In this document: piece after piece, positions 24,193 to 32,638 of the stretch
Layout: every line of letters begins with the position of its first letter
How positions within the stretch are numbered: the stretch's first letter is position 1
Assembly (NCBI GenBank): GCA_023459215.1
Contig: JAEWVF010000043.1
Span: 1 to 64,000 of the forward strand
Direction: 5' to 3'
Length of the DNA: 64,000 nt
Origin: Chloroflexota bacterium
Lineage (GTDB): Bacteria > Chloroflexota > Anaerolineae > Anaerolineales > Villigracilaceae
Notes under the pieces: generated by a model
What the model saw: the letters and a program-made list of their open reading frames with translations, nothing else
Database searches by the model: none
What the model was told of the DNA's origin: nothing
Program-made: the position numbers and the translations under genes

Positions 24193-26583
24193 GTGAAGCA
24201 CATCTTCTGGTTATGGACCCTGCAAGGTCTGTTGGCGTTCTTCTGGCTGCTCTTCCTGCCCTCCGATGCGGGCATTTCGCCCGCGCGCCTGGCGCTGCTG
24301 GCTGTTTTGATGCTTATAACGGTTTTTTCTGCCGGGTTTGCGCTGGCGCACTCACAGAATAGACTGGCTACACGATTTTCGTTCTTAAAACGCTTCGAGT
24401 CGTTCCTGCCCGCCTTAACCTTGTTCGGGCTGTTCGCCGCCCCGCTGACCATGTTGAGCCTGAATGCGCTGTCCGTGCATGACAGCGGCTACTTTACCAG
24501 CGCCCTCGCGGCCCGCCTGGCGCCCATCGCTGCCTGGCTGACGCTCTCTTCTGCCGAGTTCCTGCTATTTAACGCCTGGCAAAGCGGACAACTCAAGCAG
24601 ATAATCAACCGTCCGAGTCTGATCGCCCTGGGCCTGCTGGCGGCCAGCGCCGCGCTGATGATTTTTACCCGCCTCGGCCTGACCCCGCTCAAGGACGGCT
24701 CCTTCGGCCAGCCAGCCCTGCCGGCGCTCGAATGGCAGATTGTCCTGGCCCTGGCGATTGCCATAGCGATCCCAGGTATCCTCCGGTCTCGATACGCCGC
24801 AAAAATCGCGGCTGCCCGACCTTCGCTTTCCACACTTCTACCCGTAATCAGCCTCTACCTCGCCACCCTTGTACTCTGGCTGGCCACCCCCATCAATCCC
24901 GGCTGGTTCGCCACCCCGCCGCGCGCGCCGAGCTTCGAGATTTACCCGTTTTCAGACGCGCTAATCTACGCCCAATACGTTCAATCGGCCCTGGCCGGGT
25001 ACGGATTTATGTGGCCGGAAGTGCCCACCCGCCCGTTCTACATCGTCCTGCTCACCTGGCTGCACGCCCTGGGCGGCCAGGACTACGGCGTCGTCATCGC
25101 CCTGCAAACCATCCTGCTGGCCGCCTTCCCGGCGGCGCTGTACCTGGTCGGCAGGGAAATCGGCGGCAAACCGCTCGGAATCGGTCTGGCCGTCCTGGCC
25201 ATCCTGCGCGACATCAGCCAAAACCAGGCGGCCACCTTTTCCTACAACTACACCTATTCCAAGCTCTACTTTTCAGAGATTCCCGCCGCCCTGCTGATGA
25301 CGCTCTCGCTCTGGCTGGCCATCCGCTGGCTGCGCCAAAACGCCAGCCCCGGCTGGCTGCCGCTATTGATTGGCGGCCTGGCCGGGCTGGCCTCCCTGAT
25401 TCGCCTGCAAAGCGCCATCCTGCTGGCCGCAGTCGTCATCACCGCTTTTTTTGCGCTGCCCCAGCGCCGCAAAGCGTGGATTCAGGGTACGCTGCTGATG
25501 GCGCTCGGCCTGGCCCTGGCGCTGACGCCCTGGCTGGTGCGCAACGCGCGAGCCGCAGGCGGGCTGGTTTTCGACAACCCGATCTCGCAGACGATGGTTT
25601 TCGCCCGCCGCTGGAGCGGCAGCGCCGGCAACGAAATGATTCCCCGGCTGACCGGCGAAAACGACGCCCAATACTCCAGCCGCATGACCCGCCTGGCGCT
25701 CGATTCCTTCCGCCGCGAGCCGGGCCGCATCCTGCTCGGCGCAGCCAACCACTTCTTCAACAACCAGTACGCCCTGCTGCTGACCTTCCCCCTGCGCGAT
25801 AAGCTGACCCACCCGGCGGAACTCATCCGCCCGGCGCACGCCTTCTGGCAAAGCGAAGCGCGCTTTGCGGCCAGCAACCTGCCCATCGTCGCCTTTTATG
25901 GCCTGCTGGCCGCGGTCGGCCTGGGTGCGGCTTGGCGGCGCGCGCGCTGGATCGGCCTGCTGCCGCTGCTGCTGGCCAGCCTCTACAATGCCTGGACGGC
26001 GCTCTTCCTCAGTTCGGGCGACCGCTTCATGCTGCCGATCGATTGGGCCGGGCAGCTCTACCTGCTGTTGGGATTATTGACCTTCATCAATGCTCTCGTC
26101 GGGCGGGATGATATCCCGCCGCACAAGCCGGATTCTGCGCGGGATGCCATCCCGCGCCACGGAAATCCGCGCCATTCAGGGCGGGGACTCGTTCTCACCG
26201 CCGCCTGCATCCTGTTGCTCGGACTCTCGCTGCCGCTGACGGAGTTTGCCTTCCCCAAAGCCGAACCGTTAAACGCCGCCGGGCTTGCGCCGTTGACCCG
26301 GGAAACCATCCGCTATGGGCGCGCCATTTACCCGCGCTACTACGCCGCCGGGGAGGGTGAACCCGGCAGCGCCAAAGCCGGCTACGGGGTCAGCGACCAG
26401 CCCCGGCTGGTCTTCTTCCTGGCCGGCCCGCAGCCCGGACTGGTCATCCTGCCCAGCGACGCAGCCCCGGCCGCCTTCCCGCACGGCGCGGACGTGGTCG
26501 TGGTTGGCCAGGCCGAAGAGAGCGCATTCCTGGCGCGCAGCATCCTTTTGCAAAAAGACGATCTGAGCGCGCAATATCCCTGA
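24193..26583 (+). CDS. Polytopic membrane protein, glycosyltransferase-39-like
   Basis: 796-residue integral membrane protein beginning with GTG, 3 bases after the ACT-domain gene. More than ten hydrophobic segments fill residues 1-640, with a large soluble C-terminal part. The acidic residues around EIYPFSDALIYAQYVQSAL and GKPLGIGLAVLAILRDISQNQAATFSYNYTYSKLYFSEIPAALLM recall the PMT/ArnT (GT39/83) superfamily, which transfers sugars from lipid-linked donors. The match is by topology and motif style only. Between residues 638 and 660 the coding sequence runs through two GCGGGAT-type palindromes (RDDIPPHKPDSARDAIPRHG), a repeat insertion in frame. A GGTCTCGATACG fragment lies in an earlier loop. 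Confidence 0.6.
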   Translation: MKHIFWLWTLQGLLAFFWLLFLPSDAGISPARLALLAVLMLITVFSAGFALAHSQNRLATRFSFLKRFESFLPALTLFGLFAAPLTMLSLNALSVHDSGYFTSALAARLAPIAAWLTLSSAEFLLFNAWQSGQLKQIINRPSLIALGLLAASAALMIFTRLGLTPLKDGSFGQPALPALEWQIVLALAIAIAIPGILRSRYAAKIAAARPSLSTLLPVISLYLATLVLWLATPINPGWFATPPRAPSFEIYPFSDALIYAQYVQSALAGYGFMWPEVPTRPFYIVLLTWLHALGGQDYGVVIALQTILLAAFPAALYLVGREIGGKPLGIGLAVLAILRDISQNQAATFSYNYTYSKLYFSEIPAALLMTLSLWLAIRWLRQNASPGWLPLLIGGLAGLASLIRLQSAILLAAVVITAFFALPQRRKAWIQGTLLMALGLALALTPWLVRNARAAGGLVFDNPISQTMVFARRWSGSAGNEMIPRLTGENDAQYSSRMTRLALDSFRREPGRILLGAANHFFNNQYALLLTFPLRDKLTHPAELIRPAHAFWQSEARFAASNLPIVAFYGLLAAVGLGAAWRRARWIGLLPLLLASLYNAWTALFLSSGDRFMLPIDWAGQLYLLLGLLTFINALVGRDDIPPHKPDSARDAIPRHGNPRHSGRGLVLTAACILLLGLSLPLTEFAFPKAEPLNAAGLAPLTRETIRYGRAIYPRYYAAGEGEPGSAKAGYGVSDQPRLVFFLAGPQPGLVILPSDAAPAAFPHGADVVVVGQAEESAFLARSILLQKDDLSAQYP
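26102..26120. repeat. GCGGGAT-N3-ATCCCGC palindrome (in gene)
   Basis: GGCGGGAT, GAT, ATCCCGCC: perfect 8-base arms, in frame in the membrane glycosyltransferase-like gene. It is one of five copies in the window. Confidence 0.7.
26137..26157. repeat. GCGGGAT-N3-ATCCCGC palindrome (in gene)
   Basis: GCGCGGGAT, GCC, ATCCCGCGC: perfect 9-base arms, 16 bases after the preceding copy and in the same orientation-free arrangement as the pair at 36950/36986. Confidence 0.7.
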
Positions 26584-26601
26584 ACTTCGCCCTAGCCGTC
26601 A

Positions 26602-28530
26602 TCACGGCGAGCAGGCGGAATCGGCCACCTGGGCCTGGGGCGAAACTCCATCGGCGCTCAAGGCCTCCACAGCGTAAGTGTACGGACCGCCAAAGGGCGG
26701 TTGATCCGGGTAGGCATTCGTGTTCGGGCCGAGCGTGGCAATCAGCGTCCCATTGCGATAGACCCGGTAGCCGCTCGCGCTGCCAGCCCAAGCCAGATTG
26801 AGCGAGTACCCGTTCGGACTGCAAAAACGCTGTTCGATGCGCAACTGGGCCGGCACAGCCGGCAGGAGCGGATAGTCAGCCAGCGGTAAGACCTCCGAAT
26901 CGACCGACAGGGAACCGGTAACAGCCGAAACCCAGCAAACAGCCCAGGTATCGGGAATCGGCAATTGCAGCCAGGTCGCATCCGGGTTGCGGCCGGTCAC
27001 AGGCAGTTGCTGGTCCTGGGGGAAGGAGGTCGTCACCTTGTAAGCAGTGCCCGGACCGCGACGACAGTTGGCATTTTGTGTGAAAGTAAAAAGCGGCAGG
27101 CTGGCCTGCGGAGTGGGCGTATCGGCCAGGGTTGGAACCTCCTGCGGGGCAGGCGTCTCCGTCTGGAGCGGAATCACCTGCGGGGTCTCAGCAATGATCG
27201 GCTCGGAGGCCGAACCGCAAGGGTCGCCGGGACGGCCCCAGTAAACCCAGCCCAGCCCGGGGTCATCGCGTTTGTCGCGCAGGCGGGCCTCGATGGCCGC
27301 GGCAGCGCTCACTTCCCAATCGTTGAAACAGGCATAAATGTCATAGCCCTTCTGGTGGAAAAAGGCCAGCTCACCGACATTCCGAAAAGTATTTCCACCC
27401 GGACTGCCCAGCGGACCGCCGCCAAAATCGAGGCTTGGGTCGGCTTTGTCGCGGTGCTGCGTCAGGCCATCGTGAATCTTGACCAGGTGGGTGATAGCTG
27501 AAATGTCATTGCCAGCCAGCAGAACCGGCTTGCCACCCATGTTGACGGCGATGCCGCTGTCGAAACCGGAAATGGTATTGTTGAGGATGCGGACGCTGCC
27601 CCTGGCCCGGCCCTCGCGCTCGAAGAGCAGGTCGATGCCAGCCGCGGCCCCTTCGGAGGTGCCTTCGCGCCAGGGTTCGGCGGACTCGTGCTCACGCACA
27701 ATCCGTGAGTTGCGGATGATTGCGCTGGCATCAGAAACAACCCGAATGCCGTCGGCATAAAAAACATTCGAGCCGTGAATGGTGACACCATCGACCAAAA
27801 CGCTGGTCAGCAAGCCGCGGTAGCGGTAGCCATCAGCGCTGTAGCTTTCAGGGGTGTCGGCAAAAAATTGGGTAATGTGGATGGAGTGATCAAAATGCTG
27901 GCCGAAATAGCCGCCGCGGATTTCGCCGATCGAGCTGATGATTTCAAGGGCGTAATCGGCATAGGTGTTGACCGGGGTGCGGAATTCGCAGTCCGTAAAG
28001 GAAAAGTAGCCCACATCCCGCAGCCGCAGCGCGTAACGGCGGGAAACGCCGAAGAACCAGACGTTGTCGAGGTACAACGAACCGCCGGTGACCTGCATCC
28101 GTCCGTACTGAAAAACCAGGTCGGCCAGCTCGACCCTGGCCGCAGCGGAAACGGTCTGATACGGACTGGGCGAGGCGGGATCGCGCAGCGCCGGTTCGAT
28201 GACCGTCACACCGGGGGTATTAAAAGGATCGCCCGCCCCGGCGCCGACAATCCGCACCCGGCGGGTGATGTTCAGGTTTTCGCGATAGCGCCCGGCGGCA
28301 ACCCGGATGAGCGGCATGGATTCCGTCTCGGGCAGGTTATCGAGGGCATGCTGGATTGTGCGCCAGGGCCGTTCGGGCGAACCGTTCCCAGTCAGGTCGC
28401 TGCCGTCCAGGCTGACGTGAACCTCGGCAAACGGGCCGGGACTGGGGCCGCAGCCGTTCAGGAGGAACAGGCACAGCAAGAGAATCAACGCAAAAAACGG
28501 ATACCGGTAAAGGGTTTGGGCGGGCAACAT
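26602..28530 (-). CDS. Lipoprotein with beta-helix, SH3b-like and fibronectin-like domains
   Basis: 642 residues. The N-terminus MLPAQTLYRYPFFALILLLCLFLLNGC ends in a lipobox (LNGC), so the mature protein is probably lipid-anchored. Residues about 35-420 form a right-handed parallel beta-helix of the DUF1565/pectate-lyase-like type (GNGSPERPWRTIQHALDNLP at the start, many NN..I/G-rich turns). A Pro/Thr linker leads to an SH3b-like domain (NANCRRGPGTAYKV...WLQLP...CWVS, about 480-545) and a C-terminal FN3-like domain (YSLNLAWAGSASGYRVYRNG). Carbohydrate binding or processing at the cell surface is plausible; no catalytic residues could be assigned. Shine-Dalgarno AAGGAG precedes the start. Confidence 0.75.
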   Translation of the reverse strand: MLPAQTLYRYPFFALILLLCLFLLNGCGPSPGPFAEVHVSLDGSDLTGNGSPERPWRTIQHALDNLPETESMPLIRVAAGRYRENLNITRRVRIVGAGAGDPFNTPGVTVIEPALRDPASPSPYQTVSAAARVELADLVFQYGRMQVTGGSLYLDNVWFFGVSRRYALRLRDVGYFSFTDCEFRTPVNTYADYALEIISSIGEIRGGYFGQHFDHSIHITQFFADTPESYSADGYRYRGLLTSVLVDGVTIHGSNVFYADGIRVVSDASAIIRNSRIVREHESAEPWREGTSEGAAAGIDLLFEREGRARGSVRILNNTISGFDSGIAVNMGGKPVLLAGNDISAITHLVKIHDGLTQHRDKADPSLDFGGGPLGSPGGNTFRNVGELAFFHQKGYDIYACFNDWEVSAAAAIEARLRDKRDDPGLGWVYWGRPGDPCGSASEPIIAETPQVIPLQTETPAPQEVPTLADTPTPQASLPLFTFTQNANCRRGPGTAYKVTTSFPQDQQLPVTGRNPDATWLQLPIPDTWAVCWVSAVTGSLSVDSEVLPLADYPLLPAVPAQLRIEQRFCSPNGYSLNLAWAGSASGYRVYRNGTLIATLGPNTNAYPDQPPFGGPYTYAVEALSADGVSPQAQVADSACSP

Positions 28531-28631
28531 CTGCGACTCCTTGCAAGTAAATACCGCTAAAGATTACGCGAAAGAGTATAGCCAGACAGGTAGTCCGGGC
28601 CAATGGCCCATTTTGGGGAGGCGCGGCCCGC

Positions 28632-28916
28632 TCAGCCGATTTCGAGCTGCAGGTCGACCCAATCTTCCAGCGCCAGGTTTTCGGCCCGCTGCACGCTGAC
28701 CCGGATCGGCACCAGGTAGCGCCCATCCTTGGGAAACAGGGAGGTTTTCCATTCGGTTGCCCCCAGCCGGGCGCGGACGGGGATGCAGCCCCAGCCATAG
28801 CTGACCTGGCTCGCCAGCAGTTTGATGGCTTCGCTCTGCTCGGGCGGCACGGCCACAAACCAGTACGGCGACGGCCCACGCCAGTAGAAAATTGGACCAT
28901 TAAAGTCGAGAATCAT
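28632..28916 (-). CDS. DUF1905 domain protein
   Basis: 94-residue single-domain protein matching DUF1905: FNGPIFYWRGPSPYWFVAVPPEQSEAI, then GWGCIPVRARLGATEWKTSLFPKDGRYLVPI and a C-terminal AENLALEDWVDLQLEI. The family folds as a small beta-barrel, often alone or fused to YdeI-like domains; its function is unknown. It lies upstream of the beta-helix lipoprotein on the same strand with about 100 bases between, so co-transcription is possible but not shown. Confidence 0.85.
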   Translation of the reverse strand: MILDFNGPIFYWRGPSPYWFVAVPPEQSEAIKLLASQVSYGWGCIPVRARLGATEWKTSLFPKDGRYLVPIRVSVQRAENLALEDWVDLQLEIG

Positions 28917-28963
28917 AAGCCGCAGTATACCAAAGATGGGGCGGGGCGTTCCTTATCAACGTG

Positions 28964-29488
28964 CTAACGAACAAACCGCAAAGTATCGACAAGATCACGC
29001 ATGTGAATTGTATCTGCGCTAAAGAATAACAGGCGAGGCGGCCCATCTTCCAATTGTGGATACTCGACAACCAGCAATGAGACGCCACGCCCGCTTTCCG
29101 GCAAGACCAAACAGGCAGGCTGGTTATCCACCTTCAAAATTTCCATTGTGGGGTTTTCACCATATCTGTAAACACCTGTTTTATCCGGGTTGTGCTGTAT
29201 TTCCAATTCGCACCATTCTTTTGCACTTAAACCCGCTATGCTGCTTGCTGTTATTCGAAAAAAACCATCTTTGCCAATAAAACCATCATATTCATCATCG
29301 TCAGGCTCCCAATCAGATGGATATTGCAACGTAACAAGAAGCGATTGGCTTGTGTATGTGGCCCAAGCAGAGGTCGGTGCGGCAAGCGGTGTGGCAGTCA
29401 TCTCTATTGGCGCGGCCCTGGTCGCGGGTATGCAGGAGACCACAAAGAAGGGAATCAATAAGGCCATTACTATATTTTTGATTTTCAT
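28964..29488 (-). CDS. Lipoprotein, PsbP-like/unknown
   Basis: 174-residue secreted lipoprotein. Start at the ATG 29488 (MKIKNIVMALLIPFFVVSC); a TTG two codons earlier is possible. The lipobox is VVSC. The mature part opens with TYTSQSLLVTLQYPSDWEPDDDE, a pattern seen in PsbP-like and related domains, and contains GKDGFFRITAS and a C-terminal DLVDTLRFVR. No catalytic motif is visible. It is the last gene of the AT-richer minus-strand cassette headed by the LuxR-type regulator at 31243-32346, about 120 bases downstream of the propeller lipoprotein. Confidence 0.6.
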   Translation of the reverse strand: MKIKNIVMALLIPFFVVSCIPATRAAPIEMTATPLAAPTSAWATYTSQSLLVTLQYPSDWEPDDDEYDGFIGKDGFFRITASSIAGLSAKEWCELEIQHNPDKTGVYRYGENPTMEILKVDNQPACLVLPESGRGVSLLVVEYPQLEDGPPRLLFFSADTIHMRDLVDTLRFVR

Positions 29489-29611
29489 TTGCAACGCTCG
29501 GTTTCTTGCGCGGGGCCTTGGGAATGAAGTTTTTTGGCTCTCTCGTTTTTAACGGGAAGAAGCTTTAAATTATTGAAAGATAACCACGGGTTCAGCCATC
29601 TGCCGGGCAAG

Positions 29612-30619
29612 TTATTTGATCCATTGAAGCACGGTGCCCTGAATATCCAAAGTTCGCAGGATGTTTCCTGCTAAATCGGCTATGACCGTATACTGATAAA
29701 TATTATCTTGCTCGACACGAACATAATAACAGCAGCTATCACTGCTCCAGACCGAATTTACAAGAGATGCATCCGGCAATTGCTTTAATTGCAAAGGGGT
29801 TATGCTGAGGTTTTCCATGTTCAAAACATAAACTTTAAATAGGGAATCTCCGCTGATACCACTAAGCAGTAATGTTTTGTTATCCGGGGAAATATTTACC
29901 TGCCTGATCTGAAAAATGATGTCCTGGTTATTCCCATCAAGAACGAGTTGAGTGATTCCAGAAAGCGTATCGTAGAAATAAATTGAAAAATCTTGTTTCT
30001 GTCCTTTTTCGGAGGGAGCATAATACAAAAAGATAATCTTTGAACCGTCCCTGCTCCAATCCTGCATTTCAATAAAATAATCCGGGCTTATTTTTGTACC
30101 AGAAACATCCTCTTTTTTGACCAAATACTCGATATTCCCGTTTTCATCAACCAAGCAAAGCGAGGTTGTTGGCTGATCAGGCGTGGAACATGCTAAAGCA
30201 ATTTCAGCGCCATCCGGCGACCACCTTAACTGTCCGCCAATACTTCCCATCATTTCGCGATTCCAGGTACTCACCCTGCCAGTGAGCACATCTTTCACGT
30301 ACAAAAAATTGCCATCAAAATATGCAAATTCCGCGCCATCTGGCGACAAGGCTATCATGGGCAAAGGCGATTCGAGCGTGTAAATCAAAACAGGGGAAGT
30401 TCCGTCTGAATTTGAAAGCTGAACACTCTTTGGCGTATGAACCAATATTTTGCCGCTCAAATCAATATCGGAAAAGATCGGAGTAATCTCTGCCGTGACA
30501 ACAGTTTGCATTGTCGGCCCGGGAGTATTGGTTTCCGAAATCTGGATAGCAGGCGCGACAGGAACTTGGGAGCAAGAGGTCAGCAAAACCACAACTAGCA
30601 AAAAGTAATAATTTTTCAT
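29612..30619 (-). CDS. Lipoprotein with TolB-like beta-propeller
   Basis: 335 residues. MKNYYFLLVVVLLTSCSQ is a lipoprotein signal with lipobox LTSC. The mature region has repeated WD40/TolB-type blades: LSPDGAEFAYFDGNFLYV, LRWSPDGAEIALACSTPD, WSRDGSKIIFLYYAPSE, ISPDNKTLLLSGISG and VWSSDSCCYYV. This predicts an extracytoplasmic beta-propeller used for protein or ligand binding rather than catalysis. It follows the golvesin-like gene by 84 bases, with an 18-bp-stem hairpin in that gap, and the codon usage is AT-rich like its neighbours. Confidence 0.75.
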   Translation of the reverse strand: MKNYYFLLVVVLLTSCSQVPVAPAIQISETNTPGPTMQTVVTAEITPIFSDIDLSGKILVHTPKSVQLSNSDGTSPVLIYTLESPLPMIALSPDGAEFAYFDGNFLYVKDVLTGRVSTWNREMMGSIGGQLRWSPDGAEIALACSTPDQPTTSLCLVDENGNIEYLVKKEDVSGTKISPDYFIEMQDWSRDGSKIIFLYYAPSEKGQKQDFSIYFYDTLSGITQLVLDGNNQDIIFQIRQVNISPDNKTLLLSGISGDSLFKVYVLNMENLSITPLQLKQLPDASLVNSVWSSDSCCYYVRVEQDNIYQYTVIADLAGNILRTLDIQGTVLQWIK

Positions 30620-30641
30620 ATTAAATTCTCCAGTTTTGAGA

Positions 30642-30685
30642 ATATAGACACTCCCTCCCTTAGCAACGGGAGGGAGTGTCTATAT
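30642..30685. terminator. Strong hairpin between golvesin-like and propeller genes
   Basis: ATATAGACACTCCCTCCC (30642-30659) and GGGAGGGAGTGTCTATAT (30668-30685) are perfect 18-base arms with an 8-base loop. The hairpin lies in the 84-base gap downstream of the golvesin-like gene. There is no T-run on the minus strand after it (a GTTTTT lies on the plus-strand side), so it may act as an mRNA processing or stability element rather than a full terminator. Confidence 0.65.
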
Positions 30686-30703
30686 GATTCGTTTTTAATT
30701 TGA

Positions 30704-31216
30704 TTACGGGCTTGTAAGGTATCTCATCTCGTCCCAATAAACCCGTAACCCACCGCACCAATAACCAGAGACACATTGATTGCTCAAGCGAAGTTCGCCA
30801 TAATCATTTGGCAAGTAATCAGAGTATCCCAAGTATGCCCATGTTCCTTTACTGACCGCCTGGTTTACATTTACAAACCAACTATCCTTAACCCCATTTC
30901 GGTAAGTAATCCACCAGTAACGGGCCGCTGCTTCGCCAGCATTCGGGCGGTATACATACCACTGATATATGTTTGCATAGGTTCTTGCCCACCGCCAGGT
31001 TGCGGGGTTGCCCGTATCTTGATACATATACTTGCAAGTACCGCTATAACAGGATGAAGTAGAAACCGACGTCGGAGTTCCCGAACCAGCTAACCAGGTA
31101 AGCGGAGCCTCACTAATGTAGTATGGGCCTCCAGCCTGGGCAACTATTACATTTGCAAAAACCATCAAACAAGCAACAACAAAGGAAACAAACAGCCTCT
31201 TAATAGTAGTTTTCAT
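30704..31216 (-). CDS. Small secreted golvesin-like domain protein
   Basis: 170 residues with a signal peptide (cleavage probable after ANVIVAQA). The mature protein is rich in Tyr and Trp. WYVYRPNAGEAAARYWWITYRNG, VNVNQAVSKGTWAYLGYSDYL, GELRLSNQ and a final YWDEMRY follow the pattern of golvesin/CBD-like beta-sandwich domains, in which VNQ..G.W..LG and a final D.(M/V)R(F/Y) are typical. Paired cysteines (SSCYSGTC; NQCVSGYWC) suggest disulfides. Such domains usually bind surfaces or carbohydrates. The gene is 26 bases downstream of the LuxR/LolA-like regulator, so the two are probably co-transcribed. Confidence 0.6.
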   Translation of the reverse strand: MKTTIKRLFVSFVVACLMVFANVIVAQAGGPYYISEAPLTWLAGSGTPTSVSTSSCYSGTCKYMYQDTGNPATWRWARTYANIYQWYVYRPNAGEAAARYWWITYRNGVKDSWFVNVNQAVSKGTWAYLGYSDYLPNDYGELRLSNQCVSGYWCGGLRVYWDEMRYLTSP

Positions 31217-31242
31217 GTCTTTTCTCCTCTATGTTACAACCA

Positions 31243-32346
31243 TCATTCTTGTCCAACCGGGCGATAATCCGAAGGAATTCTAAAGGTATCGGCAACAACA
31301 GGCATGTCAACTTCCAAAGATGTAAAATTCACCTCAACATATTTCTGGCCGTTCTCCTCTTGAACATACTTTAGGATCATTCCCGTTTCCTGGTCAACCC
31401 AAGCAGTTGTCAGTCCTGTTTTATATTGCAGATTTACTATCCATGTTTTTCTTCCCAGAATTTTTTCTTCTCCGAGCAAAGAATAGGCGGTAGACAGGTT
31501 GCCTTGCGCAAACCACTCAGGATAGATGTATTCTTTTACTGGCGCAGGGATCAGGAGAGAGAAAGGGTGACTATAAACCACATCATCTTTTGTCTGCGAC
31601 AGGTCGCTTGGTAAAACCGAAAGATCGTTGGCAAAGTTTGGTATCTTCCCCTGGGTGTAAGACTTGCTCTCTTTGTCCAAGTTGTAGATATTTTCACCAT
31701 CGCTAACCCACAGGCCTTCATTAAAGCCAGGCTTTTCTTTGTTGGTCACATCAACGAAAGCCGAAAGCGGTTGATAGATCACAAACGTATTAATGTAAGA
31801 TTGTGTTTCTCCCTTCGGCCCGTACCAGACAACCTCTGCCTCCCCCTTGACAGTCGTCCACTTGGTGTGGGAATTGAGAATTAATGAGAGAACTTCATCC
31901 TTCTGACCAGAAGCCATTGCAGACGGAGACTCCATTAACATGCGCGGTATACCTACCCCTATTGCAAGCAGCCCTAGAAGGAACCCTGCAATTGTGGAAA
32001 CAAACCAGTCTTGCCGTTTCATTGGCGTTCTCCTTTTCATGAAAGAAAATTTGCGCCATTTTAGTAGGGGTTCTTTTTTCGCGCCATGAGGGAAATCCCT
32101 ATTTTCTACATTATGAGGGAAATCCCTACCATCACTTTTAAGAGTCATAGCCAATACAATGGCTTCTGAACGACTACGAACGCCTAATTTCTGATAAAGG
32201 TTCGTAACATGTTTCTCTACGGTTTTCTCGGATAAGCAAAACTCAGCAGCAATCTGCTTATTCGACATTCCCTGAACAAGCAAATCAAGTACCTCCTTTT
32301 CTCGCTTTGATAGGAGAGACTTCTTATTTTGGAATAACTGTGTCAT
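31243..32346 (-). CDS. One-component regulator: LuxR-type HTH, TM helix, LolA/RseB-like sensor
   Basis: 367 residues. Residues 12-68 are a LuxR/GerE helix-turn-helix (LSKREKEVLDLLVQGMSNKQIA...LSEKTVEKHVTNLYQKLGVRSR). Residues 69-112 are a basic linker with an internal duplication (RDFPHNVENRDFPH). About 114-133 is one transmembrane helix. The rest (about 145-367) is an extracytoplasmic domain like LolA/MucB/RseB (EVLSLILNSHTKWTTVKGEAEV, NTFVIYQPLSAFVDV, GLWVSDGENIYNLDKESKSY, GRKTWIVNLQY...AWVDQETGMILKY). There is no receiver domain. This is the topology of a membrane-bound transcription factor of the ToxR style, sensing outside and binding DNA inside. It heads an AT-rich operon of secreted proteins, its likely targets. 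Confidence 0.8.
   Translation of the reverse strand: MTQLFQNKKSLLSKREKEVLDLLVQGMSNKQIAAEFCLSEKTVEKHVTNLYQKLGVRSRSEAIVLAMTLKSDGRDFPHNVENRDFPHGAKKEPLLKWRKFSFMKRRTPMKRQDWFVSTIAGFLLGLLAIGVGIPRMLMESPSAMASGQKDEVLSLILNSHTKWTTVKGEAEVVWYGPKGETQSYINTFVIYQPLSAFVDVTNKEKPGFNEGLWVSDGENIYNLDKESKSYTQGKIPNFANDLSVLPSDLSQTKDDVVYSHPFSLLIPAPVKEYIYPEWFAQGNLSTAYSLLGEEKILGRKTWIVNLQYKTGLTTAWVDQETGMILKYVQEENGQKYVEVNFTSLEVDMPVVADTFRIPSDYRPVGQE
32083..32130. repeat. Direct repeat in the regulator linker
   Basis: ATGAGGGAAATCCCTA occurs twice within about 30 bases and encodes the doubled RDFPH motif between the HTH and TM helix of the regulator. It is a recent-looking internal duplication in an otherwise single-copy linker. 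Confidence 0.6.
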
Positions 32347-32485
32347 CTCTACTCCTTATTTATCTGCGATGTCAAAATCTTATCAAGTCGCGCAGGAGTA
32401 TATTCCAACCCTTCTCATCTCATCATCTTTATTTCATCATATGGAGATTGGTAAGATATACAACCTCGTTCAAACAATCCCCTAT

Positions 32486-32524
32486 ACTATAACAAAAAAC
32501 AACTTCCCCACTATAACAAAAAAC
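32486..32524. promoter_or_regulatory. Direct repeats upstream of the LuxR-type regulator
   Basis: ACTATAACAAAAAAC occurs at 32486-32500 and again at 32510-32524, a spacing of 24 bases. On the minus strand the copies read GTTTTTTGTTATAGT and lie about 140-180 bases upstream of the regulator start. Two same-face direct repeats would suit a dimeric activator such as a LuxR-type HTH; autoregulation is a guess. The rest of 32347-32638 holds no convincing gene. Confidence 0.45.
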
Positions 32525-32638
32525 GAATCGTGCGGGCTACTGATGTTTGTCACCAAAAACGGCATGATTCTGGCTAGGATTGGCGCGCGGTTGCCCATTT
32601 CGCAGCGCATCCGTTCAGCGCTGGGGCGGCCACTATGG

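Noticed and set aside
27005..27025. LPVTG string in the beta-helix lipoprotein
   Set aside because: It lies in the middle of the SH3b-like domain (QQLPVTGRNPDATW), with no hydrophobic segment or basic tail after it; similar LPVTGR strings are common in SH3b domains.
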